Shown here in pieces: positions 1 through 9,900 of a stretch of DNA of 64,000 nucleotides (its first letter is position 1; every line of letters begins with the position of its first letter). The position numbers and the translations under genes were made by a program. Below the pieces are notes generated by a model. It was not told the origin of the DNA. It searched no databases and saw only the letters and a program-made list of their open reading frames with translations. The DNA comes from Marinilabiliaceae bacterium JC017. Lineage in GTDB: Bacteria; Bacteroidota; Bacteroidia; Bacteroidales; Marinilabiliaceae. The DNA lies in assembly GCA_004296775.1 (NCBI GenBank), contig RHGE01000032.1, forward strand, positions 1-64,000, written 5' to 3'.

Positions 1-196
1 ATGCAGAGAGGATTGTTCTACACATCTGCTAAAAGGATTCAAATACTCGTAATTCATTTTCTTTTCGCCCGGTCACTTCTTTCCCCTCCTAAAAGAATTA
101 GGAGGGGTGATTTTCATTGAGTAAGCAATGAAAATCGGGGTGGTTTGATTGTAATATCAACCAGTGAGGATTTAAAAGAGTTATATAGAATAAACT
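1..196 (-). repeat. Dispersed repeat A, left copy (inverted)
   Basis: Read on the minus strand this closely matches the starts of 31058-31320 and 34270-34530. Shared parts are a 'caatcaaaccaccccgattttca' type segment, a hairpin of 'cccctcct' and 'aggagggg', and the stretch 'gaccgggcgaaaagaaaat' followed by 'gaattacgag'. It contains no gene. It may continue beyond the left edge of the window. The inverted orientation relative to the right-hand copies is read directly from the sequence. Confidence 0.85.
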
Positions 197-374
197 AATA
201 CACCTTGAACAAGCCGTATCCAGAACAAAAGGACTAATCTCTGGCAGTGAGGCACTTTACGAGCTTGTTATATGATAGACACAGAGAAGATATTATCAGA
301 GACAGAGGCATGTCCGTCCTCGGTTAGACAGAGGCTCGGGACAGTCGAGACACAGGCATGGAACAACCAGAACG

Positions 375-444
375 GAGAGCATGTCCAAAAAAAGGAATTC
401 ATTCGGTACAGGACATTATCTTTTTTTCACCGCGGAGACGCTGA
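375..444 (+). repeat. Perfect 70-bp direct repeat, left copy
   Basis: Identical base for base to 30894-30963. Looser similarity extends on both sides (about 335-485 against 30865-31000). It ends in the common 'cgcggagacgct' motif. The two copies bracket the secreted-protein locus in the same orientation. Confidence 0.95.
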
Positions 445-644
445 GTCGCGAAGTTTTTGATTTTATATTCCTCTGCAACTTTGTGTTTCTGCGGTTACTA
501 TTTATTCTTTTTGGTCGCTCTCCCCCTGCTCACTAAGCAATATTTCCAACTTCCATTAAATATAACATGTAGTCGACTCCTACAACCAGCAAATACATGC
601 ACGAAGGTACCAGGAATGATTCAATATCTCCTGCAACAGAAATC

Positions 645-675
645 AGACCTTGAGGTTTTAAATACCTCAAGGTCT
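645..675. repeat. Hairpin-forming palindrome (agaccttgagg type)
   Basis: Inverted arms 'agaccttgagg' and 'cctcaaggtct' around an AT centre. The same palindrome occurs at 978-1007 and 4186-4216, each time followed by the same 'taaa.gc.tac.caat' sequence. It is a mobile or amplified hairpin module, not a gene-specific terminator, because no gene ends nearby. Confidence 0.8.
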
Positions 676-778
676 AAAGGCTTACCCAATACTTTATTGC
701 ATGAATAATATTACGGAACAGGCATTTACCTTTTGCAGAGTTTAAAACTTTGAAAAAGGTCTAACAGCCTTTCTTTCC

Positions 779-854
779 GACGCTGACAGGTGCTTCGCAC
801 CCTATCAGGTCAACAACCAGCAACATGGAAGCGTCCGAAGGTCCTGACAGCGTT
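779..854. repeat. Composite repeat C core, copy 1
   Basis: A 76-base unit that begins 'gacgctgacagg' and ends 'cctgacagcgtt', so its ends are inverted repeats with one mismatch pair. Inside is a second small hairpin, 'ggtgcttcgcacc'. Near-identical units occur at 1111, 3226, 3987, 4320 and 31353, with a truncated one at 4839. Confidence 0.85.
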
Positions 855-977
855 AATACCTCCCGACAACCGCAGTGCACAACAAGCACACGAATAGACA
901 TTTGCAACTTTATTTAATCAAAATCGCAGCCAACTAATTACAGCCAATCAATTTTTGTCGTATCTGTATAGCCACGT

Positions 978-1007
978 AGACCTTGAGGTTTTAAAACCTC
1001 AAGGTCT
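978..1007. repeat. Perfect 30-base palindrome
   Basis: Arms 'agaccttgaggtttt' and 'aaaacctcaaggtct' pair over all 15 positions. It is the second copy of the palindrome at 645-675. A further hairpin ('cttttccaaag'/'ctttggaaaag') lies at 1062-1090, so this stretch is a chain of hairpins without a gene. Confidence 0.85.
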
Positions 1008-1110
1008 AAAGGCATACTCAATGCTTTATTGCATGAATATTATTACGGAACAGGCATTTACCTTTTCCAAAGTTTTAAACTTTGGAAAAGATCTAACAAC
1101 CATCCTTTCT

Positions 1111-1186
1111 GACGCTGACAGGTGCTTCGCACGCTATCAGGTCAAAAACCAACAACCTGGAAGCGCCAGAAGGACCTGACAGCGTT
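1111..1186. repeat. Composite repeat C core, copy 2
   Basis: Same inverted-end unit as at 779-854, with a few substitutions ('aggacctgacagcgtt' at the end). It is preceded by the 'cttttccaaag' hairpin at 1062-1090 and followed within 50 bases by the TANFOR relic. Confidence 0.85.
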
Positions 1187-1232
1187 AATGTCTCCCGACA
1201 ACCGCTGTACACGAAAAACACATTAAAAAATG

Positions 1233-1361
1233 GTATTTGCTCAGCATGCCGGTACCTTCCACCTTGAAGCCGTCAAACGAGAGCTTGGTCACCTCTTGGT
1301 TCTTGTCGATGGAGACCTGCCAGTCCACAATGGCCGGGGCATAGATCTTGTTGAGGGCGGT
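1233..1361 (-). pseudogene. Relic of a second TANFOR-type gene (43 codons)
   Basis: Read on the minus strand this is 43 uninterrupted codons whose product matches residues about 736-779 of the 2047-residue protein encoded at 6978-13121. Over the first 35 codons I count 27 identical residues, including the blocks LNKIYAPA, VTKLS and DGFKVE. Similarity breaks off on both sides. There is no start codon, no stop in place and no continuing frame, so this is a fragment left by a lost or replaced paralogue. Its third codon positions are GC-rich, like the N-terminal part of the intact gene and unlike the AT-rich surroundings. Confidence 0.9.
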
Positions 1362-1661
1362 GGAGATACATTAAACACAGGGTCATAGAGAAGATATTAT
1401 CAGAGACAGAAGCATGTCCTCGATTAGACACAGGCATGGGACAACCGGAACGGAGAACATGTTCAAAAAAAGAAAATCATTCGGAACAAAGTATTATCAT
1501 GACAAACTGATCTGCTATGAATGCTCTCGGTATAAAACGCCTGACTCCTTTCGGTACCTGTTTTTTTATACTCTTGCTTGCTGTGCAATATTCGTTAAAA
1601 CTTACCGTTGTTGACAACCTCAACAAGCTGCGTGTTGGTTGGATATTACTAATAGCGAAGC

Positions 1662-1686
1662 AAAAAAAAGGAGCCAATTGGCTCCT
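1662..1686 (-). terminator. Rho-independent terminator of the propeller gene
   Basis: Palindrome 'aggagccaattggctcct' preceded on the plus strand by a run of eight A, giving a stem followed by a U-run on the minus strand. It lies 24 bases past the stop of the gene that ends at 1710. Confidence 0.85.
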
Positions 1687-1709
1687 TGATATAATTCAAT
1701 TACAAACGA

Positions 1710-2654
1710 TTATTCTATTTTAAACACCCAAGCTGATCCTGTATTTGGCTTCGCTACAAATAAAAATCTATTAGGCCAATTTTCAATAGCCGCCTGAACA
1801 GTTAAGCCTTTCTCCCAATCACCAGTAGCCCACTTAACTTGAATTTCTTTATGATTTTGAGTACTCAGAATCCATTGTTTTCCTGCACCAGGATCACCAA
1901 TAAAAACCAAATCCTGTGAAGTTCCACAAGCTATGGTTGTAATGTTTTTATCATACGAATTGGTATAATATTTCATAACAGGTGCATTATCCCTAAAGTC
2001 AAAATCCCAAAATTGTCCATCAGGTTTAACTAATAAAAAGTTAGAAAAGTTACCTGTCATTCCTGTTATTCCTTTAACCCAATCTTGGGTAGCCCATAGA
2101 CAATTATCTATTGTGCCATTTTCAAAATTCACTTCAAATCCCCAAGCCCATCCTGCATCAGGTTTACAAAGCATTAATCTATTAGGTTCTACAAAAGCAG
2201 TTAAGTTAATACCTCTTTCCCACGTTTCTGTACTCCAGGTTTTTTCTCCAATACTACCATCATTATTTATGGCATACATTTCAGCTTCTCCATAATCAGC
2301 ATAAGAAATAAGCAAATAGGTTTTCTCTTGGTTTGTAAGAATTGTTGCTCCGTATGTTCCTTTTCTTTGGAGATTTTTCTCAAATTTTAACTCCCCCATT
2401 TCACCAGTTTCAATATTCATTGGGTAGACATGTAAAGTTCCCTTTTGTGAATTAATGATTAAAATACTTTCACCACCAGTACTGAGAAAACCACCTCTCC
2501 GCTCGTCAATTTCACTATTTGGTTTATACATTAAAGCTTGAGTCATTCCTTCTTCAAAACCGTACTTTTTGTTCCATACAACATTTTCCATTTTCTGTGC
2601 AAATAATGAAGCACTTAACATTAGAATTCCTAATAATAAATTTATTTTTTTCAT
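1710..2654 (-). CDS. Secreted repeat protein, probably a small beta-propeller
   Basis: Encodes 314 residues with a clear signal peptide (MKKINLLLGILMLSASLFAQ), so the product is exported. The mature part is built from about five to six repeats of 45-50 residues, each with a tryptophan-rich signature such as W-x-T-x-x-W-E-x-G, WATQDWVKG or WATGDWEKG followed by a short hydrophobic strand. This is typical of lectin-like or other propeller folds; I cannot name the family. There is no T9SS tail. The gene stands alone among repeats, with its own terminator, about 2.5 kb downstream of the large secreted-protein operon on the same strand. Its base composition is AT-rich. Whether it works with that operon or is later cargo is unknown. 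The family call is inference; secretion and repetition are seen. Confidence 0.85.
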   Translation of the reverse strand: MKKINLLLGILMLSASLFAQKMENVVWNKKYGFEEGMTQALMYKPNSEIDERRGGFLSTGGESILIINSQKGTLHVYPMNIETGEMGELKFEKNLQRKGTYGATILTNQEKTYLLISYADYGEAEMYAINNDGSIGEKTWSTETWERGINLTAFVEPNRLMLCKPDAGWAWGFEVNFENGTIDNCLWATQDWVKGITGMTGNFSNFLLVKPDGQFWDFDFRDNAPVMKYYTNSYDKNITTIACGTSQDLVFIGDPGAGKQWILSTQNHKEIQVKWATGDWEKGLTVQAAIENWPNRFLFVAKPNTGSAWVFKIE

Positions 2655-3225
2655 TTCCTTCTGTTTTTATTTATTTCAATTTTTAAAGTTGAAAAATTAC
2701 CCGTTAATAAAAAACACGTGAACCCGTGATTTTGCACTACTTTTTCTATTAAAAAATTCTGGCTTTATAGATAATTTGGTAACAATATTATTTTAGAGTA
2801 TTAGTTTGTAAATTCGACACAATAATTTGAAACGAAAACTATCATTATCCGACCCTAACAGACCTACTGACTAGAGAAGATTACTACCATAGTACCAGCA
2901 AGTAACGCAAAGCGATATACCCCCGAATCCATGCCTTTATTTCGCAACAATGGTAATCTGGAGCATCTTTCTTACCTCTCATATTTATCCATAACGCACT
3001 ATTGCGCCCGTTAATCCTATTTTTTCAGACAAAAGAACTATCGGGTACACGAAGAAAGCAATGTGTGAAGTTTTAATGGAACACGATACAATCGCGCACC
3101 AGCGAAGGGGGCTTTTACCTGACTTCTTCTGACGCCAGGCTTTTCACACTCTATTACATTAGTTTGCTGCATCACGTGTTGGTTGGCCTCTACGCTGAGC
3201 CTGGAATCTAACAGCTATTCTTTCC
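2655..3225. other. Non-coding spacer leading into the repeat field
   Basis: No convincing gene. The first ~200 bases must hold the promoter of the propeller gene, but no clear TAnnTTTG element was found. From about 3118 the sequence matches a repeated block ('ttctgac.ccaggctttt', 'acgctgagc', 'ggaatctaacagc') that recurs at about 3560-3718 and 4676-4838, each time directly before a repeat C core or its remnant. Confidence 0.6.
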
Positions 3226-3301
3226 GACGCTGACAGGTGCTTCGCACCCTATCAAGTCAACAACCAGCAACCTGGAAGCGTCCGAAGGTCCTGACAGCGT
3301 T
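3226..3301. repeat. Composite repeat C core, copy 3
   Basis: Same inverted-end unit as at 779-854. Here it is followed by ~100 bases of conserved spacer ('gcaactccatttaa', 'attgcaatcaatttttgtcgt') and then a tandem array. Confidence 0.85.
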
Positions 3302-3398
3302 AACGCCCCCGACAACCGAAGCACACAACAAAAAGACTAAGAGATACTTGCAACTCCATTTAACCAAAATCATAACCGCCTAATTGCAATCAATTTTT

Positions 3399-3489
3399 GT
3401 CGTGCCTGGTCAACGTCGTTGTCGTACCTAGTCAACCTACGTTGTCATGCCTATGCAACCTACGTTGTTGTACCTGTGCAATCCAGATT
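3399..3489 (+). repeat. Tandem array of 22-23 bp units (4 units)
   Basis: Four units, the first 22 bases (gtcgtgcctggtcaacgtcgtt) and the rest 23 bases (type gtcgtacctagtcaacctacgtt). After the array comes a conserved tail, 'gcgcattttgaaaatcacc'. Arrays of five, three and seven units in the same setting lie at 4498, 4908 and 31528. There are no unique spacers, so this is a minisatellite and not a CRISPR. Confidence 0.9.
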
Positions 3490-3764
3490 AACCTATTTGT
3501 GCGCATTTTGAAAATCACCTCTCACCTCCATTCTTACAAAACGCACGCTTTCCCTAGGTTTCTTCTGACACCAAGCTTTTTACACTCTATTACATTGATT
3601 TGGTGTGCAATGTTAGATGGGAACTAACCATTAGAAACGACGGAGCAGCAAACTTTGCCGAGACTCGTACTGGTTGGACTTTACGCTGAGCAGGTGGAAT
3701 CTAACAGCCTTTCTTTCCGATGCTGACAGAGATTTCGCAACTAATGGTCTTACAATTCAGCTAC

Positions 3765-3985
3765 GTCTTTTAAGGAACCGCGAATTCGTCGAATTAGACG
3801 AATTACTATTGCTTCGCAATTATTGATGAGGCTTAATCGTTTCTTCCGAAACTTAATTTTACCTGCTTTAGCAGGTTTATATTTCTGCGTCATGTAAATC
3901 AACTGTAACTGCTAAGCAGTTTTTTTAGGGAACCGCGAATTAAACGAATTCAGCGAATTACTATTGCTTCGCAATAATTAATTCA
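3765..3985. repeat. Chain of short hairpins with 'accgcgaatt' motifs
   Basis: Contains two copies of 'gaaccgcgaatt..cgaatt', each followed by 'tactattgcttcgcaat', and small hairpins such as 'cctgctttagcagg' and 'aactgctaagcagtt'. A related hairpin chain lies at 53930-54032. No gene is visible. This looks like a dispersed intergenic repeat. Confidence 0.6.
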
Positions 3986-3986
3986 T

Positions 3987-4062
3987 GCTGATCCCAGAAG
4001 CAAAGCAATATATCAGGTCAACAACCAGCAACCTGGAAGCGTCCGAAGGTCCTGACAGCGTT
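3987..4062. repeat. Composite repeat C core, copy 4 (degenerate left end)
   Basis: The right two-thirds ('atcaggtcaacaaccagcaa', 'cctggaagcgtccgaagg', 'cctgacagcgtt') is identical to the other copies, while the left arm is altered. It is followed by the spacer and the 'agaccttgagg' palindrome instead of a tandem array, as in copy 1. Confidence 0.75.
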
Positions 4063-4185
4063 AATACCTCACGACATCCGCAGCATACAACAAAAAGACT
4101 AAGAGATAATTGCAACTCCATTTAATCAAAATCGCAGCCGGCTAATTACAGCCAATCTATTTTTGTCGTATCTGTATAACCACGT

Positions 4186-4216
4186 AGACCTTGAGGTTTT
4201 AAAAACCTCAAGGTCT
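4186..4216. repeat. Hairpin-forming palindrome, third copy
   Basis: Arms 'agaccttgaggtttt' and 'aaaacctcaaggtct' with one extra central base. Same module as at 645 and 978. Confidence 0.8.
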
Positions 4217-4319
4217 AAATGCATACCCAATACTTTATTGCATGAATAATATTACGGAACAGGCATTTACCTTTTGCAGAGTTTAAAACTTTGGAAAAGG
4301 TCTAACAGCCTTTCTTTCT

Positions 4320-4395
4320 GACGCTGACAGGTGCTTCGCACGCTATCAGGTCAACAACCAGCAACCTGGAAGCGTCCGAAGGTCCTGACAGCGTT
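4320..4395. repeat. Composite repeat C core, copy 5
   Basis: Full-length unit with inverted ends, followed by the conserved spacer and a five-unit tandem array. Confidence 0.85.
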
Positions 4396-4497
4396 AATGC
4401 CTCCCGACAACCGCCGCACACAACAACCACTCGAAGAGATGATTGCAACTCCATTTAATCAAAATCGTAGCCGACTAATTGCAGCCAATCTATTTTT

Positions 4498-4611
4498 GTC
4501 GTGCCTGATCAACGTCGTTGTCGTGCCTAGTCAACCTACGTTGTCGTACCTGATCAACCTAGGTTGTCTTGCCTATGCAACCTACGTTGACATACCTGTA
4601 CAACCCAGGTT
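4498..4611 (+). repeat. Tandem array of 22-23 bp units (5 units)
   Basis: First unit 22 bases (gtcgtgcctgatcaacgtcgtt), then four 23-base variants, then the same 'gcattttgaaaatcacc' tail as the other arrays. The shorter first unit is a constant feature of all four arrays, which suggests the arrays were copied as wholes and then expanded or contracted. Confidence 0.9.
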
Positions 4612-4838
4612 TACCTGTTTGTACGCATTTTGAAAATCACCTCTCACCTCCATTCTTACAAAACGCACTTTTAACTGACTTCTTCTGACACCAGGCTTTT
4701 TACACTCCATTACATTGGTTTGCTGCACAATGTCAGCTGAAAGCTAACCGTTAGAAACGACGAAGTTGCAAACTTTGCCGAGCCTCGTGCTAATTGGCCT
4801 TTACGCTGAGCTGGAGGAATCTAACAGCATTTATTCCC

Positions 4839-4885
4839 GACGCTGACAGGTGCTACGCACGTTATCAGGTCAATAACCTGCAACC
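4839..4885. repeat. Composite repeat C core, truncated copy 6
   Basis: Begins 'gacgctgacaggtgct' and runs to the 'aacctgcaaccc' part, then jumps directly to the spacer 'aattgcagccaatc'. About 100 bases present in the other copies are missing, so an internal deletion is likely. Confidence 0.75.
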
Positions 4886-4907
4886 CAATTGCAGCCAATC
4901 TATTTTT

Positions 4908-4974
4908 GTCGTATCTAGTCAACGTCGTTGACGTACCTATGCAACCTACGTTGACGTACCTGTGCAACCACGTT
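4908..4974 (+). repeat. Tandem array of 22-23 bp units (3 units)
   Basis: Three units plus a partial one, ending in 'gtgcgctttaaatcacc', a variant of the tail seen after the other arrays. This is the shortest of the four arrays and the one nearest the secreted-protein operon. Confidence 0.85.
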
Positions 4975-5141
4975 GTCGTGTTTGTGCGCTTTAAATCACC
5001 TCCCCCCTCATCCTTACAAAACGCACTTTAGCAGATACTACGGCGAACGGTGGAAATTAGAGATTTATCCTTTTTTCTTTACATAGTTACTATGATCTAT
5101 GCATAATCCTAGTCTCTCCACTGGGTATTTCAATTGATCCG

Positions 5142-6947
5142 TTAATTCACCTCAATGATCCGTTTTTGAGATCGTTTACTTATTACTTCAGATTCACTCA
5201 CAGCTTGCATCTCAAGTTCGTATGTTCCTGGTTCCAGATTCTCCAAAGTCCATGAACGTTGTGATTTATTAACCTGATTCTCATCTTCGACCAATTGATT
5301 ATTCAGATAAATCCTGAAACCTTTTAAATCCATAATATTATTCGGGTATTTCCATTGGAAAATTAGATTCTTTTCTTCTATTGTAAAAGGCCAAACAGTA
5401 ATAAACGGAAGTTTCTTAGAAGGGATCACAACATCAATGGTATCGGTATAATTACCAGAACTACCATCAAGGTTTTCATACTTTATGGTGAATTGATAGT
5501 TTCGGCCAGCACCTCCTTCAATACGATACTCATAACTTGTATCTTTAAAAACCGGGATATCACTTTCTTTTGCTAATATTCCACCAGATCTGTCACAGTA
5601 TACCAAAAAGCCATGAATCTGATTGATAAAATCGTTTTCAGCTTGCCAATTTAGTTGTACAAATGCTTGATCGTTTTCAATTCTGGGAGTAGCAGTCAAT
5701 TCTTTCATTTCTTTCACTATCGGCTTGGGGTTATAAAATAACCTTAACACATTACTCCAAATACCAAATGACTCTTTGGGTTTTACAATTACACGGTAAT
5801 AGAAGTTTTTAATATCAGAATCCTGCAAAGAATTATCAGTATATGTTCTAACATCTGCCATAAGAGTATCAGAGATAGTTATGAACTGAGTTTCTGATCC
5901 TGCTTTACGCTGAACAATAAATCCTCTAACTTCTTTCTCATGATTATCTTCAAATTTCCATTGTAGTTTAACACCTTCCTTTATGAAATCTATATTAGGA
6001 TGCTGTTTTGTATAGAGTTCAGGTGCTTGCAAAATAACTTCATCAGCTTTATTCCATGTCAATTCACTGGCTGCTCCCTCATTTTTAAAGACTGAAACAG
6101 GTGTAATGGCGTAGGTATATTGTTGATTTTCATCTTCTATTTTATCACCAAAATTGAGTACTCGTTTTTTGGTAGCTTTACTCAACCAGATTACCTTGCT
6201 ATTGATTCTACTAAAATCCTCACTATTAACTTTACGATAAACATTAAAGCCAGCTAGTGTTTTCATACTATCCAATTCTTCTCCGTTATATTCGAGTCGC
6301 AATTGTATTTTCTTTCCTTTCCGTTTAATCTTTTCTTTAACCACTTTTACATTTAAATTGGCTAATTTCTCCGCATTCCATTGAAAAACAGCAGCAGGTG
6401 CCGTAGATTCTATTCCGTTAGTAACAGGAAAGAGGCCATATTCAACGATTTCCTTTTTAGGAAATTTCACATCAACATATCCAAAACCATACATAAGGGC
6501 AATGTCGTAATCAAAAATAAACATCAACCCTAACATCTTTTGCACTGTTGGATCTTGAAGCAATTCCTTTTTAAAATCTCCAGCACTTATTTCTGTAATT
6601 TTTGTAGTACTCGAGACGGTATTTTGAATAAGGGCAGCCCTTTTACTCACAAGTTCTCTAACGATAGTTTTTGAGTTAGATACGTTACTCAGACTTTTAT
6701 TCACCTGATTATACGGCACTAATAACTCTGTAGTAAGGAGCTTCCAATCTGAGGTTTGACCATTTTTTAATATACTCCTTCGCTTTACATATACACCTTC
6801 CAGGTTATTATCCCATTTGTCCACAGACCATAGAAGGCTTATGTTTTTGGCGTTTCTTTCACCAATCAAAGTATAGTTAGATTGAGCAAACAAAACATTT
6901 CCAAGCATAAATACTAAAAATACAATCAGAATATTTTTCCTCATCAT
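5142..6947 (-). CDS. Secreted fibronectin-III-like protein
   Basis: Encodes 601 residues with a signal peptide (MMRKNILIVFLVFMLGNVLFAQ). The mature part has several divergent fibronectin-III-like segments with the usual core signatures: W-K-F-E-D-N and F-x-V-x-R followed by Y-x-Y/Y-x-F near the ends. They cover roughly residues 190-600 (for example LQWKFEDN, LNWQAENDF and IFQWKYPNN). The architecture matches the 677-residue protein encoded at 22989-25022, so the two are likely paralogues. There is no T9SS tail. The gene follows the TANFOR gene after 30 bases and is probably the last gene of that transcript. Its composition is AT-rich like the 3' part of the TANFOR gene. Role inferred: a surface scaffold or adaptor for the larger proteins. 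Confidence 0.85.
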   Translation of the reverse strand: MMRKNILIVFLVFMLGNVLFAQSNYTLIGERNAKNISLLWSVDKWDNNLEGVYVKRRSILKNGQTSDWKLLTTELLVPYNQVNKSLSNVSNSKTIVRELVSKRAALIQNTVSSTTKITEISAGDFKKELLQDPTVQKMLGLMFIFDYDIALMYGFGYVDVKFPKKEIVEYGLFPVTNGIESTAPAAVFQWNAEKLANLNVKVVKEKIKRKGKKIQLRLEYNGEELDSMKTLAGFNVYRKVNSEDFSRINSKVIWLSKATKKRVLNFGDKIEDENQQYTYAITPVSVFKNEGAASELTWNKADEVILQAPELYTKQHPNIDFIKEGVKLQWKFEDNHEKEVRGFIVQRKAGSETQFITISDTLMADVRTYTDNSLQDSDIKNFYYRVIVKPKESFGIWSNVLRLFYNPKPIVKEMKELTATPRIENDQAFVQLNWQAENDFINQIHGFLVYCDRSGGILAKESDIPVFKDTSYEYRIEGGAGRNYQFTIKYENLDGSSGNYTDTIDVVIPSKKLPFITVWPFTIEEKNLIFQWKYPNNIMDLKGFRIYLNNQLVEDENQVNKSQRSWTLENLEPGTYELEMQAVSESEVISKRSQKRIIEVN

Positions 6948-6977
6948 TCAAAATTACTTTTTTAATAAAATTTGTTT

Positions 6978-9900
6978 TTATTCAGTGAAAGTGTAAGAAT
7001 ATCTTCCATCGATCGTAGTCTCCCCAATTTTTTCCAATCCAACTACAAGTTTATAGCTGGCATCCATCTTCCAGGAAGGATTGATGTACTTGACATTTGC
7101 CTCCCCGTCCACAGAACAGTAAGGACTAAACTCGCAACCTAACGCTTTTACATCAACAGAACCACTTGAATGTATATTTCCACCAAATGATGCACTCTTC
7201 AACCCTTGATCAGTAAAATCAGTAGACAGATAAGCATTGAAATCGAAGTCAAATTTGCAATCTAAACTATATCCTGTGCCTTCCTTCTTAATCTGAGAGG
7301 TGAATCCATAACCAAGATTGCCATCAAGATGTCCCTTCGCACTCGTTAACACACCAGCTTCATTATAATTCCTGGTATTATCAAAACTTCCATTGAAATT
7401 CATCACTTTCAATATTGAAGCGTTCATGTTAGTAGTTGAAAAACTTTTTACTCTTTCAGTCATATTAAACTTAACCGTCTGATTGGCATTCAGTATCCAA
7501 CCGGATTTAGCTGGAATTTTCACATCTGCCTCGATATTACCATAAATATCATACGAAGGCATAGCCAATGTTATATTGGCTTCTCCTCTAAACACTGGAT
7601 TTGTTTTAGGAGCTATAATAGTTCCTTGTAAAGATAAACTGGCCTTTTCATTACCCCATTGATATATTGCCGGGTCAACAGCCAATTCAACTATACCGGC
7701 ATTATCTTGTAAACCAAATGATAGACCAGCCAGATTATTTCCATATTTGGGAGTACCATATCGTTCTTTTTTCTGGAAATCAATACTGTAATTATACCCA
7801 AATCGACCACCTAATTTTGAAATTGATATGCCGGGAAACACTGGAATGGCACTTCCAACCGTTAAACTGTAATATCCAAAACTATAAGAGCCTTCATCGC
7901 AAGCTGAACAGGCACTCGATCCCATATCAACCGTTCCACTTACATTCAACTTTTTTGATATGATAGCATCAAATGATCCCTGAAATCTATCATCGCTAAA
8001 TGCAGCATCAAAACGAATAGCCATTAGTGACTTATTTATGGATCCTTCAGCTTTTCCAATACTGATTTTACCTTCACTTGAAATCTCAAATTTATCCACT
8101 GCTACATATGAATCTCCAAGAAGTACTTTTGCATTTATTGACATCTTTGAATTAGCATAAGAGGCATTTAAAATATCGAATTTAAATGCGTTGTAATCAA
8201 TGTTTCCACTGGATTTTAGACTTTTTAATTTACCTTCTTCAATGAGGACTTCAGACAGACATAGTTTTGAAGTCATTCCTTCGGGTTGAATAGCGAATCC
8301 ACCATTTATCTTTTTTAGGTTTAAGTCTGTATCCATTGTCAACTCAAAGAACAAATCAGACATTTCCATTTTGCAAAACTGCAGACCTTGCTGACTAGCA
8401 GCTAAGGATGCTATGCAATTATTATTGAGGTATTCCAACTCGATTCCGATTTGCCCCTCAATTCCCCTAATATCTGAAATTACTACTGCACCTTTTCCGG
8501 ATTTAAAATTGAATTCACTATCCTTCAAGTGATAGCTTGCATCAATATCGAATTTCTTTAGTGTAGCTTTAAATCCAGATGAGGCAAATGCCTGTTCCTT
8601 TACTACTTTAAATTTGCCACTCATTAATCCCGCTTGAGAAATACTTCCTGAAAAAATTGCTAAAGGTTTATCTTCTTTTATTAATTCAAGCTTTAAATTT
8701 TTCAAATTGCTGAGGTCAAAATATCCCAATGGATTGTCTTTCATTTTTGAATCTATCACATAAGAAATGGTTCCTTCGACTCCCTTCTTGAGTTTAACTA
8801 AATCTTTATAGATATATTTATCCTCTTTTAAAGATGCATCCAAAGTAATAGTTCCAGCAAAATCATCAGTTCCATCTTCATTTTTGGCATATTCAAAACT
8901 CACAGATCTAACCTTACTATCTATTGAATAAATCTCAGGAAATTCTATATCCAAATCACTAGCTTGAACTTTCACATAAGTGATTCCAGCACTTTTATCT
9001 TTTTTATAATCAACCTTTGACCTGAACGATACTGTTTTATCAACGTCTCCTTCTTTCACTTTTAAACTAACCTTCGCTTCTACACTTTTTATATTCTTGG
9101 AATTGCGTGGTTTACTTTCAAACTCAACTGTAAGAGGTCCTGCCTGCATAATGGCATCTATAGATACCTCTCCAATCTCAAAACTGCCATCCTTTTTTAT
9201 TATTACTTTACTTATCGTTGTTTTGGCCTGATTATTCTCACTGGCCTTAACATCGACATTAGCAGCAAAATGAACACTTTTATCATCTACATTATATTCG
9301 CCACCAGAGAGTATTACTTTAGCAAACGGAACATATGAAACAGTACCGCCACCGGTTAACTTCTGAATGCTATTATCGCTTATCAAAACATGGTTGATCA
9401 TTATCTCTCCCATAAGCGTTTTATCATCCTTAGTATTACTATAAGTAGCCACTATATTTTTACCTTCAATTGCTTCAAGTTCAAACTGATTAGTGAATTG
9501 AACTTTTAACTTTTTAGCGTCGAATTCCATTCCATAAAACTTAATCTTATCCATTTTCGTAACAGTACCTGAAATAAAATTGTCCGCTTTTTCAAAGCTA
9601 AGATCAATAGAAGTATTAATGCCTGGTATATTTCCGATTGATACACTACCCGATATGGAATTAAACTTAATAGTACTTTCTCCTATTTGATACGTCACAT
9701 TTCCTTCTAAAGACTTTAAAGATACACTAAACCCTTTTTCAGAATATGTTACAGGTTCTCCTAATTTTAAGTCAGCAGTTAAACTTCCTGTTGCGTTAAG
9801 TGTCCCTTTGGCAACAGATGCAATTATCTTATCTGATTTAATTAAATCTATTTCTACACCATTAATACCTGACAAGTCAAAACTTCCTGCATATACATTA

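Noticed and set aside
272-708. Two open frames of 62 and 83 codons
   Set aside because: They run across borders of the dispersed repeats (including the 70-bp direct repeat and 'gcggagacgc' motif) and similar frames recur wherever the repeats do. No protein signature.
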